DNA from: Prevotella sp. UBA6429
GTDB taxonomy: Bacteria > Bacteroidota > Bacteroidia > Bacteroidales > Bacteroidaceae
Direction of reading: 5' to 3'
DNA: 22,985 bases
Assembly (NCBI GenBank): GCA_002437285.1
Contig: DJOV01000038.1
Coordinates: 10,142 to 33,126 of the forward strand
Shown: in pieces, positions 15,950-22,890 of the stretch
Layout of the letters: each line of letters opens with the position of its first letter
Numbering within the stretch: position 1 is the stretch's first letter
The notes under the pieces: model-generated
Told to the model about the DNA's origin: nothing
The model's input: the letters and a program-made list of their open reading frames with translations, nothing else
Database searches by the model: none
Position numbers and translations under genes: made by a program

Positions 15950-16285
15950 ATGAAAAGAATTGCTTTCGTTGGAATGATGATTTTGGCAGTCTGCGCACAG
16001 GCAAGTGCTCGTGACACGAAGGACTGCCATGCTGAAAAGGTAGCTTACACTTACGATTTGGGCGACATGACAAACATGTCCGAGAAGGATATCGATGCGG
16101 CTTTTGCCGACATTCCCAAGATGGAGGAAGTTGCTGACAACTGCACCGTCACCGTGACGGGCAAGGCAGGCCCCATCACCATCACGGTCTCTTCCACCTC
16201 GTCTGATTGCCACAAGGCAGCGAAGAATGTGGTGAAGGGTATGAAGGATACCGTTAAGGATGTCAAGAACATTGTGAAAAAGTAA
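15950..16285 (+). CDS. Small exported Cys-containing protein (111 aa), family not recognised
   Basis: Signal peptide MKRIAFVGMMILAVCAQASA is followed by a mature part of about 91 residues. Features: three Cys in the mature region (DCH at about 25-27, DNC at about 63-64, DCH at about 85-87), so a DCH motif occurs twice; a beta-like central segment CTVTVTGKAGPITITVSSTS; and a Lys-rich amphipathic C-terminal helix (KNVVKGMKDTVKDVKNIVKK). The paired DCH motifs could form a disulfide or bind a metal; this is speculation. It lies 25 bp after the previous gene. Confidence 0.7.
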   Translation: MKRIAFVGMMILAVCAQASARDTKDCHAEKVAYTYDLGDMTNMSEKDIDAAFADIPKMEEVADNCTVTVTGKAGPITITVSSTSSDCHKAAKNVVKGMKDTVKDVKNIVKK

Positions 16286-16299
16286 GCGTTGACAACGCT
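16285..16299 (+). other. Small stem-loop between the Cys-containing protein and DUF1573 genes
   Basis: AGCGTT-GAC-AACGCT forms a perfect 6-bp hairpin overlapping the last base of the upstream stop codon and 12 nt before the ATG at 16312. No T-run follows directly. It may be a weak attenuator or an mRNA stabiliser that tunes expression of the next gene. Confidence 0.4.
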
Positions 16300-16311
16300 A
16301 TTCATTTGATA

Positions 16312-16674
16312 ATGCGTAAGATCATTATCTTTCCATTTGTGATTCTGATGTCATGTTCTGTCTTTGGCAAGTCCACAATGACTTTTTCAAAAACAAGACA
16401 TGACTTCAGAACCATTCGCAAAGAATCCTTGGTTACTACAGCCTTCCAGTTCTTGAACAGGGGACATGACACGTTGGAAATCTCTAAGATTTACACATCT
16501 TGTCATTGTACGACCGCGAAAGTTGTAAATAATAGGGTCGTCCCTAAGCAGTCTGGCACTATTCTTGTGGGATTTAAGGCGATGCACGAAGGTAAGTTTA
16601 AGGAGCAAATTATCATTTGCAATAAAGGTCATAAAAAGCCCGTCTTTTTGAAAATCATGGGCGATGCCATTTAA
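16312..16674 (+). CDS. DUF1573 exported protein
   Basis: 120-aa protein with a signal sequence (MRKIIIFPFVILMSCSVFGK). LMSC could serve as a lipobox at Cys15, so it may be a lipoprotein. The rest is one immunoglobulin-like DUF1573 domain: HDFRTI, then FQFLNRGHDTLEISKIYTSC followed by HCTTAKVV (the family's characteristic Cys-His-Cys stretch), then SGTILVGFKA and a C-terminal KKPVFLKIMGDA strand. DUF1573 is widespread in Bacteroidota envelopes with no settled role. The start is the ATG at 16312; a TTG two codons upstream is less likely. The GLPGLI gene begins 12 bp later. Confidence 0.85.
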   Translation: MRKIIIFPFVILMSCSVFGKSTMTFSKTRHDFRTIRKESLVTTAFQFLNRGHDTLEISKIYTSCHCTTAKVVNNRVVPKQSGTILVGFKAMHEGKFKEQIIICNKGHKKPVFLKIMGDAI

Positions 16675-16686
16675 ATTGTTTGTGTT

Positions 16687-17460
16687 ATGAGCATTAAAAA
16701 GTTAGTAAGCGTTCGTCGCAAGGCTCGCCAGATTGTTCTGAGAGTTCTTCTATTGGTTTGTGCTTGTGGCTTTGGCCAAGCGGCTTGGTCTCAAAACTAT
16801 CGGGCCACTTACGCTGAATTTGGCACGCTGAACCGTGGAACGGCCGTGCTGACGTTCAACAATGAAGCCTGGTTGTATGAGATGACTTACAAGTTTGACA
16901 CGAGCATTGAGTCTGCCGATGTCTACATTCCCGATGAGGATCGCAAGAGCTCGTTCGACTACAACCTTTTCAATTACTATTCGCTGAAGCAGAACCAGTG
17001 TTATTGGGAGCTCTTGGCTGTCAATGAGCGCGTGGTCGTGAAAGACACCCTAAGCCGTCTCAATTGGCAGATTGTGGCTGACAGCACGCAGACCATCGGT
17101 GGGCATCCCTGTGTGATGGCTCGTTGCGACCTGTGCGGTTGGGCTGTCAAGGCCTGGTTTGCCACGGATGTGCCCGTGTCGTGCGGTCCCTGGCGCCTGT
17201 GGGGGCTTCCCGGCCTGATCATGAAGGCCTATACCGATGATGGCCAGATTGACATCCAGATGACCTCGCTCAGCACGGTGGCCGATGCGCCCGTGATGCC
17301 CGAGATCAGTAAGGACAAGGTGATCAGCCGCGACAAGTTTGTCGCCGTGTCATTGGAAAACGCCAAGAAGTTGGCCCGTACATTCAGCAGCCTGCAAGAC
17401 CGCGAGAGCTCCATGACCGCTGACGTCAAGCTTAATAACCCCGATAAATGCTTCCAATGA
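16687..17460 (+). CDS. GLPGLI family protein
   Basis: 257-aa exported protein named for its GLPGLI motif, here at residues 173-178 (PWRLWGLPGLIMKAYTDDGQ). An N-terminal hydrophobic segment (about 16-35, VLRVLLLVCACGFGQAAWSQ) follows an unusually long basic stretch MSIKKLVSVRRKARQ, so export is likely. Upstream of the motif is the usual IGGHPCVMARC and KAWFATDVPVSCGPWR. The family is found beside TonB-dependent-receptor-like proteins in Bacteroidetes, as here. Function is unknown. The stop overlaps the next gene's ATG (ATGA at 17457-17460), implying coupled, stoichiometric translation. Confidence 0.95.
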   Translation: MSIKKLVSVRRKARQIVLRVLLLVCACGFGQAAWSQNYRATYAEFGTLNRGTAVLTFNNEAWLYEMTYKFDTSIESADVYIPDEDRKSSFDYNLFNYYSLKQNQCYWELLAVNERVVVKDTLSRLNWQIVADSTQTIGGHPCVMARCDLCGWAVKAWFATDVPVSCGPWRLWGLPGLIMKAYTDDGQIDIQMTSLSTVADAPVMPEISKDKVISRDKFVAVSLENAKKLARTFSSLQDRESSMTADVKLNNPDKCFQ

Positions 17461-20012
17461 TGCTCCCGCTTTCTCGCAGGTTGGTGGCTTTTGTGCTCTG
17501 CCTCGGCTTGTCCGTTGTCACAAGCCGTGCGAGCATAGGCGGAACGGTGACCAATGCCGACCGGCAACCCGTGGCGGGAGCGAGCGTAGTGGCCTACAAT
17601 GCCGACCACAAGATGCTCTGCTTCGCCACGACCGATGGTCAGGGCCGCTTTCTGTTGTCCAGCGAGAAGACAGCCCGCACTGCCTACCTCACCGTCAGCC
17701 TCCTGGGCTACAGCTCCCAGACCGTGCGTGTCCACGATGGACAGAATGAGCTCTCCGTGACCCTACCTTATAATAAGGTGGAGCTGCGCGAGGTGGTGGT
17801 CAAGGCCAAGCCCATCCACCTGGACAACGATACGACCCGCTATTTCGTCAATGCCTTTGCCGACGGGCACGAGAAGACGGTGGAAGACCTGCTGAAAAAA
17901 CTCCCCGGCATCGACGTGGGCGATGACGGAAGCATCTCCTTCAAGGGCAAGCCCATCTCCAAGATTCTCCTGGACCACACCGACATGTTCGGCGAGAACT
18001 ACAAGACCGCCAGCCGGACGCTGTCGCCCCAGATTGTGGGGTCGGTCGAGGCCATCAACCATTTTCAGGAGAACCGGATACTCCACAAGGTGAAACGGTC
18101 GGACGACGTGGTGCTCAATCTCACCCTCAAGAATCACCAGGCCCTGCAGAAGCCCAACGGTCGCGTCAGCGTGGGAGGCGGGTTCACCGACCGCTACGAC
18201 CTGAACGCCAATCTCTTGACGCTCAACAACAAGGTCAAGCTCTATGATGCCGCATCGCTCTCCAATGTGAGCGGTGCCGACCTGCTGTCCACCGACGACC
18301 TCGACAATTATGCCCCCCTCGGCGAAGTCGACGACTATACCCACTTGTTTTCCGACCGCGACAACATTCGCTACGCCGAGCGCAAGTCGAAGAGCAACAG
18401 CTTGAACCTTGTCCTCCAGCCCACGTCGTCTCTTACCCTCAACGAGCAGTTCATCGCCCAGGGCAACAGCAACCAGTCGTCCAACCAGGAGACCATCAGC
18501 TACCTCGTCCAGGACATCACCCATGACCGCTCCACTGGGCTCAAGAACCGCCCCCTGACACTCAACAACAACATCAGCCTCAAGTGGGACGCTGACAAGA
18601 ATACCCTTGTGGAGCTCCACAATCGCGCGCTCCTCGACAACAGCCATACCGACAACCGTTTCATCGACGATGGGCCTGCCGACTATCGGCTGCGAGACCG
18701 CAACACCTATTTGGACAACGACTTGCGCGTCTCCCACTCCCTGACCGACCGCTCTGCCCTTATTGTGGAGGCCGAAAATGTGCTCAACGACGGTCGCGAG
18801 TCGTTTGGCTATGGTGCCCCGACGCAACTCGCCGACTGCGATGCCGCCATCAGCCAGACGCTGAAAGGCACCCGCCTGGCCAACAGCGTCTCGGCCAAAT
18901 ACCTGCGGCGCTGTCGTTCGTGGGAGTATGACCTCTCCCTTGGCTATCGCCATCGTGACAACAAAGTGAGCGTCGCCGGAGCCACCGAGACCGACCAGCG
19001 CTCCGATGACCGCGAGCAGTTGGCCTATCTCCAGGCCAACGCCACGTGCTCGCTCGGCCTGCTCAAGATTGGGACGGGTGCCTTGCTGGGCTATTGGAGC
19101 CAGGACATGGAGACAACCGCGCTGGGCAACCGCACCTTCCGCCGGCTGAAACTGATGCCCCAGGTGACCCTCGACTACGAGTTGAAGCACCACCATTTCT
19201 CGGCCTCTTGCACCTATGAGCCACTCTCAATGGATCCCACCGACTACCTGACGCGTCACACCGATGAGCGCCAGACCACCGTTTCCGCCACCAGCTATGC
19301 CCCTCACGCAGCCGACCTGACGCTGTCGTCGGCTTACGTCTTCACGCCAACCCTCAGCACATTGCTCATGGCCATGTACGACTTCACGCTCTCCTCCCAC
19401 CATTTCGTGTACGACTATCAGCTCACTCCCACACAGGAGCGGGCGGTCCCCACATGGCAGATGGACGAGAGACGCCACTTCGCCCTGCTCTCCGTGAGCC
19501 ATTACGTCGACGCCCTGCGCCACGGGGTGAAGCTCACGGCCAACTACAACGCCCAGCAATACCACAACATCATGGATGAGGGGGGCACCCAGGCCGTGAC
19601 CTGTGCGACGCTGGCGGCCACCGCCTTGGTGCGCTCTTCGTTTGCCGGGCCAGTCAACTATGTGGTGGGCGGTCGCTATCTCCGCTCTTCCTATCACCGC
19701 CAATGGGTGGGCGCCACCCATGCCGACAGCTATTCCCTCTTCCAGGAACTCAACCTCCGCTGGGGCCGGTTCCTGGCCAAGGTCGCACTCGACGAGCATT
19801 TCCTGGGCCGTGACCACGACTGCTATCTCTTCCTCACGCCCGACATCCAGTACTCCCTCCCCAAGCGGCGCGTAACCTTCAGCCTGAGCGCCTACAACGC
19901 CCTCAACCGCAAGGTCATCAACGAGATGACCCTCTCGGACACCTATTCGCGCGAGTTCCGGCAGGCCATCGTGCCCGCACAATACCTCCTCACCGTCAGT
20001 TTCAGGTACTAA
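17457..20012 (+). CDS. TonB-dependent-receptor-type outer-membrane protein
   Basis: 851-aa outer-membrane protein; in-frame ATGs at 17448, 17457 and 17460 are possible. I favour 17457 because it overlaps the GLPGLI stop. A signal peptide precedes ASIGGTVTNADRQPVAGASV, the start of a carboxypeptidase-regulatory-like domain (about residues 25-105). A plug-like domain follows (about 110-225, VEDLLKKLPGIDVGDDGSIS with a KPISKILLDHTDMFGENYKT segment). The rest is a large beta-barrel ending in YLLTVSFRY, with the terminal aromatic typical of outer-membrane proteins. No TonB box is evident to me. It is probably the partner of the GLPGLI protein, in uptake or assembly of an unknown ligand. Confidence 0.9.
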   Translation: MMLPLSRRLVAFVLCLGLSVVTSRASIGGTVTNADRQPVAGASVVAYNADHKMLCFATTDGQGRFLLSSEKTARTAYLTVSLLGYSSQTVRVHDGQNELSVTLPYNKVELREVVVKAKPIHLDNDTTRYFVNAFADGHEKTVEDLLKKLPGIDVGDDGSISFKGKPISKILLDHTDMFGENYKTASRTLSPQIVGSVEAINHFQENRILHKVKRSDDVVLNLTLKNHQALQKPNGRVSVGGGFTDRYDLNANLLTLNNKVKLYDAASLSNVSGADLLSTDDLDNYAPLGEVDDYTHLFSDRDNIRYAERKSKSNSLNLVLQPTSSLTLNEQFIAQGNSNQSSNQETISYLVQDITHDRSTGLKNRPLTLNNNISLKWDADKNTLVELHNRALLDNSHTDNRFIDDGPADYRLRDRNTYLDNDLRVSHSLTDRSALIVEAENVLNDGRESFGYGAPTQLADCDAAISQTLKGTRLANSVSAKYLRRCRSWEYDLSLGYRHRDNKVSVAGATETDQRSDDREQLAYLQANATCSLGLLKIGTGALLGYWSQDMETTALGNRTFRRLKLMPQVTLDYELKHHHFSASCTYEPLSMDPTDYLTRHTDERQTTVSATSYAPHAADLTLSSAYVFTPTLSTLLMAMYDFTLSSHHFVYDYQLTPTQERAVPTWQMDERRHFALLSVSHYVDALRHGVKLTANYNAQQYHNIMDEGGTQAVTCATLAATALVRSSFAGPVNYVVGGRYLRSSYHRQWVGATHADSYSLFQELNLRWGRFLAKVALDEHFLGRDHDCYLFLTPDIQYSLPKRRVTFSLSAYNALNRKVINEMTLSDTYSREFRQAIVPAQYLLTVSFRY

Positions 20013-20016
20013 GGAG

Positions 20017-20090
20017 ACACCGTTGGGGCCATCAGTCTGCCGGGACAGGCAGGAACGGTGTGACCGATGGACAGGCATCTGTCTTCCTGC
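20017..20090 (+). other. Mutually exclusive stem-loops after the outer-membrane gene
   Basis: ACACCGTT (20017-20024) pairs with AACGGTGT (20054-20061), enclosing CTGCC/GGCAG (20037-20041 and 20048-20052). Alternatively GCAGGAA (20049-20055) can pair with TTCCTGC (20084-20090), enclosing GACAG-GCAT-CTGTC (20070-20083). The two sets share 20049-20055 and cannot form together. No T-run is present. This could be a terminator-like or switchable RNA element. Confidence 0.4.
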
Positions 20091-20229
20091 GAGAGGTACT
20101 CGGACCCATCGTGGGAGACGTCGCGTCGCCAGCCTTGCGGTATGACAAGCGGTTACGTTATCCTGCTCCCCGACGGTTAATCTGCGTTAAATTTGTGGCA
20201 TGGCTTGGGCGCATGTGCCGCGAAAGCCG

Positions 20230-20237
20230 TAACTTTG
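20230..20237 (+). promoter_or_regulatory. -7 element for the sigma-54 regulator gene
   Basis: TAACTTTG matches TAnnTTTG, and a start near 20244 would give a leader of about 25 nt to the ATG at 20269. It ends 2 nt before an upstream in-frame ATG (20239), which helps exclude that start. The nearest -33-like sequence is CTTG at 20204-20207, with a slightly long spacing. A second match, TAAATTTG at 20188-20195, is an alternative. Confidence 0.55.
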
Positions 20238-20268
20238 AATGACAAAAGACATCTATTCAGATAACACC

Positions 20269-21621
20269 ATGTCACACATTCTTATCGTAGAAGACGACCT
20301 CACCTATGCCACCATGATGCAGACGTGGCTGCGCAAGAAGGGTTTTGATGTAGACCGTTGCAGCTCCGTGGCCAGTGCGGCCCGCTTGCTGACCGACTCC
20401 TCCGACTTCGACCTTATCTTGTCAGACCTCCGTTTGCCCGACCACGACGGTCTGTTCCTGCTCCAGTGGATGAAGAAACGAGACTTGTCGGTGCCCTTCA
20501 TCATGATGACCAGCTATGCCGAGGTGCAAAACGCTGTGCTGGCCATGAAGTCGGGCGCTGCCGACTATGTGGCCAAGCCCGTGCAACCTGACATCCTGTT
20601 GCAGAAGATACGCGACGCGCTAAGCGGGAACGGTGACCAGGCGGCCCCGACGACCGATCCCCGCGAACGGCCACATGACAGGGAGGCTGCCGCCCCGTCG
20701 GTGCCCCGATACATCGAGGGCAAGAGTGAGGTGTCGCGCCAGCTCTACAGTTATGTGTCGCTCGTGGCCCCCACGCCCATGTCGGTGCTCATCCTGGGTG
20801 CCAGCGGCACGGGCAAGGAGTATGTGGCGCGGCGCATCCATGAGCTCAGCCCCCGTCACGCCAAGCCTTTCTTCGCGCTCGACTGTGGCGCCATACCCAA
20901 GGAAGTGGCGGCCTCGGAGTTTTTCGGATACGTGAAGGGTGCCTTCACGGGTGCCACGACCGACAAGACGGGTGCGTTCGTCGAGGCCAATGGCGGGACG
21001 CTCTTTCTCGACGAGGTGGGCAACCTCTCTTATGATGTGCAGGTGCAGTTGCTTCGCGCCTTGCAGGAGCGCCGTGTGCGTCCGTTGGGCTCTGCCCACG
21101 AGACGGAGGTTGACATACGCTTGGTGTGCGCCACCAACGGCGACCTGGCCAGCCTTGTGGCTGACGGACAGTTTCGCGAGGATCTCTATCATCGCATCAA
21201 TGAGTTTACCATCTACATGCCTGAGCTCAAGGACCGGGGGGCTGACATCTTTCTCTTTGCCGACCTCTTTATCAAGCAGGCCAACGCACAGCTGGGCCGT
21301 GAGGTTTTGGGGCTCGACGACAAGGCAAGCGAACGTCTCATGTCGTATTCATGGCCGGGCAACCTCAGGGAGCTCAACAACGTGATGCGAAGGGCCACCC
21401 TTCTCACCAAGGGCAAGCACATCGGCCTGACCGAACTAGAGCAGGCCATGGCACCCACGGCACACGTGGAGTCGATGGTGCTGCACGATGAGCAGACCGA
21501 GCGCCAGCGCATCGAGGCTGCCCTACGGGCGGCGGGCGGCAACAAGAGCAAGGCGGCGCGGCTCCTCAGTGTCGACCGAAAGACACTCTACAACAAGATG
21601 AAGCGATACGACATGGAGTAA
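20269..21621 (+). CDS. NtrC-family sigma-54-dependent response regulator
   Basis: 450-aa transcription activator that should remodel sigma-54 RNA polymerase using ATP when phosphorylated. The receiver domain (about 1-120) has acidic residues E8, D9 and D10, phospho-acceptor D53 (LILSDLRLPDHDG), T81 and K103. The AAA+ domain (about 145-385) has Walker A GASGTGKE, the sigma-54-contacting loop GAFTGA, Walker B GTLFLDEVG, the RPLGS segment and an arginine-finger region (FREDLYHRI). The C-terminus carries a Fis-type HTH (about 405-450, GGNKSKAARLLSVDRKTLYN). I start at 20269 (MSHILIVEDD) because the upstream ATG abuts the -7 box. No histidine kinase is next to it, so its partner is elsewhere. The sites and promoter just downstream are its obvious candidate targets. 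Confidence 0.95.
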   Translation: MSHILIVEDDLTYATMMQTWLRKKGFDVDRCSSVASAARLLTDSSDFDLILSDLRLPDHDGLFLLQWMKKRDLSVPFIMMTSYAEVQNAVLAMKSGAADYVAKPVQPDILLQKIRDALSGNGDQAAPTTDPRERPHDREAAAPSVPRYIEGKSEVSRQLYSYVSLVAPTPMSVLILGASGTGKEYVARRIHELSPRHAKPFFALDCGAIPKEVAASEFFGYVKGAFTGATTDKTGAFVEANGGTLFLDEVGNLSYDVQVQLLRALQERRVRPLGSAHETEVDIRLVCATNGDLASLVADGQFREDLYHRINEFTIYMPELKDRGADIFLFADLFIKQANAQLGREVLGLDDKASERLMSYSWPGNLRELNNVMRRATLLTKGKHIGLTELEQAMAPTAHVESMVLHDEQTERQRIEAALRAAGGNKSKAARLLSVDRKTLYNKMKRYDME

Positions 21622-21676
21622 AACATTTCTCTTGCCGGCAATTCTTCCGGCATGCCACAACGGTGGGGAAAGGACA

Positions 21677-21734
21677 TTCCACACTTTTTTGTGGAAATAT
21701 TCCACACCCTTTCCCCACATTCCACAATTCCACG
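21677..21734. promoter_or_regulatory. Cluster of TTCCACA sites, candidate activator binding sites
   Basis: TTCCACA occurs at 21677-21683, inverted (TGTGGAA) at 21690-21696, then at 21700-21706, 21720-21726 and as TTCCACG at 21728-21734. A related TTCCCCACA lies at 21711-21719. The central pair makes a perfect 7-3-7 palindrome, TGTGGAAATATTCCACA (21690-21706). Spacings near 10 or 20 bp put several on one face of the helix. They lie about 60-120 bp upstream of the sigma-54 promoter, the usual distance for enhancer sites of NtrC-type activators. Confidence 0.75.
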
Positions 21735-21794
21735 GTTACGGCCTTTTGAACGTAACCTGCTGATATACAGTTACAAATATCTTTTTCATAGACT

Positions 21795-21811
21795 TTGGCA
21801 CGGCCATTGCA
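21795..21811 (+). promoter_or_regulatory. Sigma-54 (-24/-12) promoter
   Basis: TTGGCACGGCCATTGCA matches the sigma-54 consensus (TTGGCACG, 4 nt, TTGCA) at every conserved position. The invariant GG (21797-21798) and GC (21809-21810) are separated by exactly 10 bp. The transcription start should lie near 21821, about 40 nt before the ATG at 21861. The promoter overlaps the first codons of a longer open frame starting at 21795, which supports the later start. Confidence 0.85.
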
Positions 21812-21860
21812 ACAAGAGTTTGTGAACAACATTCGCAAAACACTTAAAAAACATAAGGAT

Positions 21861-22127
21861 ATGAAAAAGATGATTTTCGCAGCCGTGGCTGCATTCGCAA
21901 TGGTTTCAGTGAGCAACGTCTCCGCCTTCAACGGCGCAACAGTGGCCAACAGCCTGTCTCAGGTCAATGACACGGTCGACACGACCGTTGTGACACCTGC
22001 CTCTCCAGCTCCCGCCGACTCCAGCGTGGCTCCTGTCGACACCACAAAGGCACCCGCCGATGCCCCCCAGGCACCGTCCGACACCACAAAGGCTCCTGCC
22101 GCAAGCACCAACAACACTGCCGAATAA
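21861..22127 (+). CDS. Small secreted Ala/Pro/Thr-rich protein, copy 1
   Basis: 88-aa protein of unknown function. Signal peptide MKKMIFAAVAAFAMVSVSNVSA is followed by FNGATVANSLSQVNDTVDTT and a low-complexity tail of Ala, Pro, Asp, Thr and Ser. The mature part has no Cys and no predicted globular core. It contains several D-(S/T)-x triplets (DTV, DTT, DSS, DTT, DTT), which fit the O-glycosylation sequon described for Bacteroides, so it may be a mucin-like glycoprotein (inference). The start at 21861 is fixed by the sigma-54 promoter upstream. It is a tandem paralogue of the gene at 22266, nearly identical through the signal peptide. Confidence 0.8.
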   Translation: MKKMIFAAVAAFAMVSVSNVSAFNGATVANSLSQVNDTVDTTVVTPASPAPADSSVAPVDTTKAPADAPQAPSDTTKAPAASTNNTAE

Positions 22128-22137
22128 GGACAACTGA

Positions 22138-22166
22138 AGCTTACGACTTGGCCTGCATAGTAAGCT
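22138..22166 (+). other. Weak stem-loop between the tandem paralogues
   Basis: AGCTTAC (22138-22144) pairs with GTAAGCT (22160-22166) around a 15-nt loop. No T-run follows, so it is unlikely to stop transcription fully. It may partially attenuate or stabilise the upstream message. Confidence 0.35.
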
Positions 22167-22265
22167 GGCAGACATCACCCCGTATCTGTTCCTGCAAGCT
22201 GTGCCACATCCATCTTGATGGAAGCCGGTGAAAACATTTACAAACCATTTAAAAACATTACAGTT

Positions 22266-22556
22266 ATGAAGAAGATGATTTTCGCAGCTGCTGCTGCATT
22301 CGCAATGATTTCAGTGAGCAACGTTTTCGCCTTCAACGGCGCAGTGGCTAACGATGGCCTTGCCCAGGTCAACGACACGGTCGATACCGCCGTCGTGACA
22401 CCCGCCACACCTGTTGACACTCCTGCGGCTCCTGCCGACACCGCAGTGGCTCCTGCCGACACCACGGCCACGCCCAGCGACGCTCCTGCCGCTCCTGCCG
22501 ACACCGCAGCGGTTCCTGCGGCTCCCGTGGCCGATACGGCCCAAGTGACAAAGTAA
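22266..22556 (+). CDS. Small secreted Ala/Pro/Thr-rich protein, copy 2
   Basis: 96-aa paralogue of the protein at 21861. Signal peptide MKKMIFAAAAAFAMISVSNVFA is followed by FNGAVANDGLAQVNDTVDTA and a longer, more regular tail of PADTA/PADTT/PSDAP-type units. D-T-x triplets (DTV, DTA, DTA, DTT, DTA, DTA) again fit a Bacteroidetes O-glycosylation sequon; there is no Cys. The 38 nt before its ATG (22228-22265) resemble the leader of copy 1, but no sigma-54 or -7/-33 promoter is visible in the 138-bp gap. Read-through from 21795-21811 is therefore the simplest explanation for its expression. A terminator follows at 22646. Function unknown. Confidence 0.8.
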   Translation: MKKMIFAAAAAFAMISVSNVFAFNGAVANDGLAQVNDTVDTAVVTPATPVDTPAAPADTAVAPADTTATPSDAPAAPADTAAVPAAPVADTAQVTK

Positions 22557-22645
22557 GAGAAAGATTTGAGAATAAACATGATTTTGTCCCCCCTCTCATT
22601 TAATAGGTGAGTAGTCTTAGGGAAGATTGCTTCAGGATTCCGACG

Positions 22646-22677
22646 CCCCGCTTGCGATGTTTCGCAGCGGGGTTTTT
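22646..22677 (+). terminator. Strong Rho-independent terminator
   Basis: CCCCGC-T-TGCGA (22646-22657) pairs with TCGCAGCGGGG (22662-22672): 11 bp with a single bulged T and a TGTT loop, followed directly by TTTTT (22673-22677). It ends the two-paralogue unit. Confidence 0.9.
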
Positions 22678-22890
22678 GCGTTGTTCTCCTGAACTCATTC
22701 GTTTCCCAATCTCAACCATTTGCCGAGTTCATCCTTTTACCGACTCAAGTTTAGCGCGAGTCATTTTGCCTAAACCCGAAATTTCTGTTAAACACAAAAG
22801 TTGTCTTGGTTGCCTTAAAATCATGGCTCTTCCGGAATTTGGCGTGACGATACCCATGGCTTGAATGTAAACAGCATGGCTTGCAAGACA
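22678..22890. other. Gene-free stretch with no recognised feature
   Basis: I see no supported gene, RNA or promoter here. Minor features are a short dyad GACTC/GAGTC (22742-22746 and 22758-22762) and CATGGCTTG repeated 20 bp apart (22855-22863 and 22875-22883). Confidence 0.5.

Noticed and set aside
14760..16680. Mobile element carrying the A/T-rich genes
   Set aside because: No transposase, integrase, terminal inverted repeats or target-site duplication is visible; composition alone supports only possible transfer.
17763..19196. 477-codon minus-strand frame opposite the TonB-type receptor
   Set aside because: Shadow of a GC-rich coding strand; repetitive Val/Gly composition without motifs.
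20196..20210. Sigma-54 promoter for the regulator itself (TGGCATGGCTTGGGC)
   Set aside because: GG and GC are 10 bp apart and the -24 half is acceptable, but the -12 half reads GGGC instead of TTGC, and TAnnTTTG boxes are better candidates.
22607..22864. 85-codon open frame after the paralogues
   Set aside because: It runs through the strong terminator and has no signal peptide, motif or convincing start.
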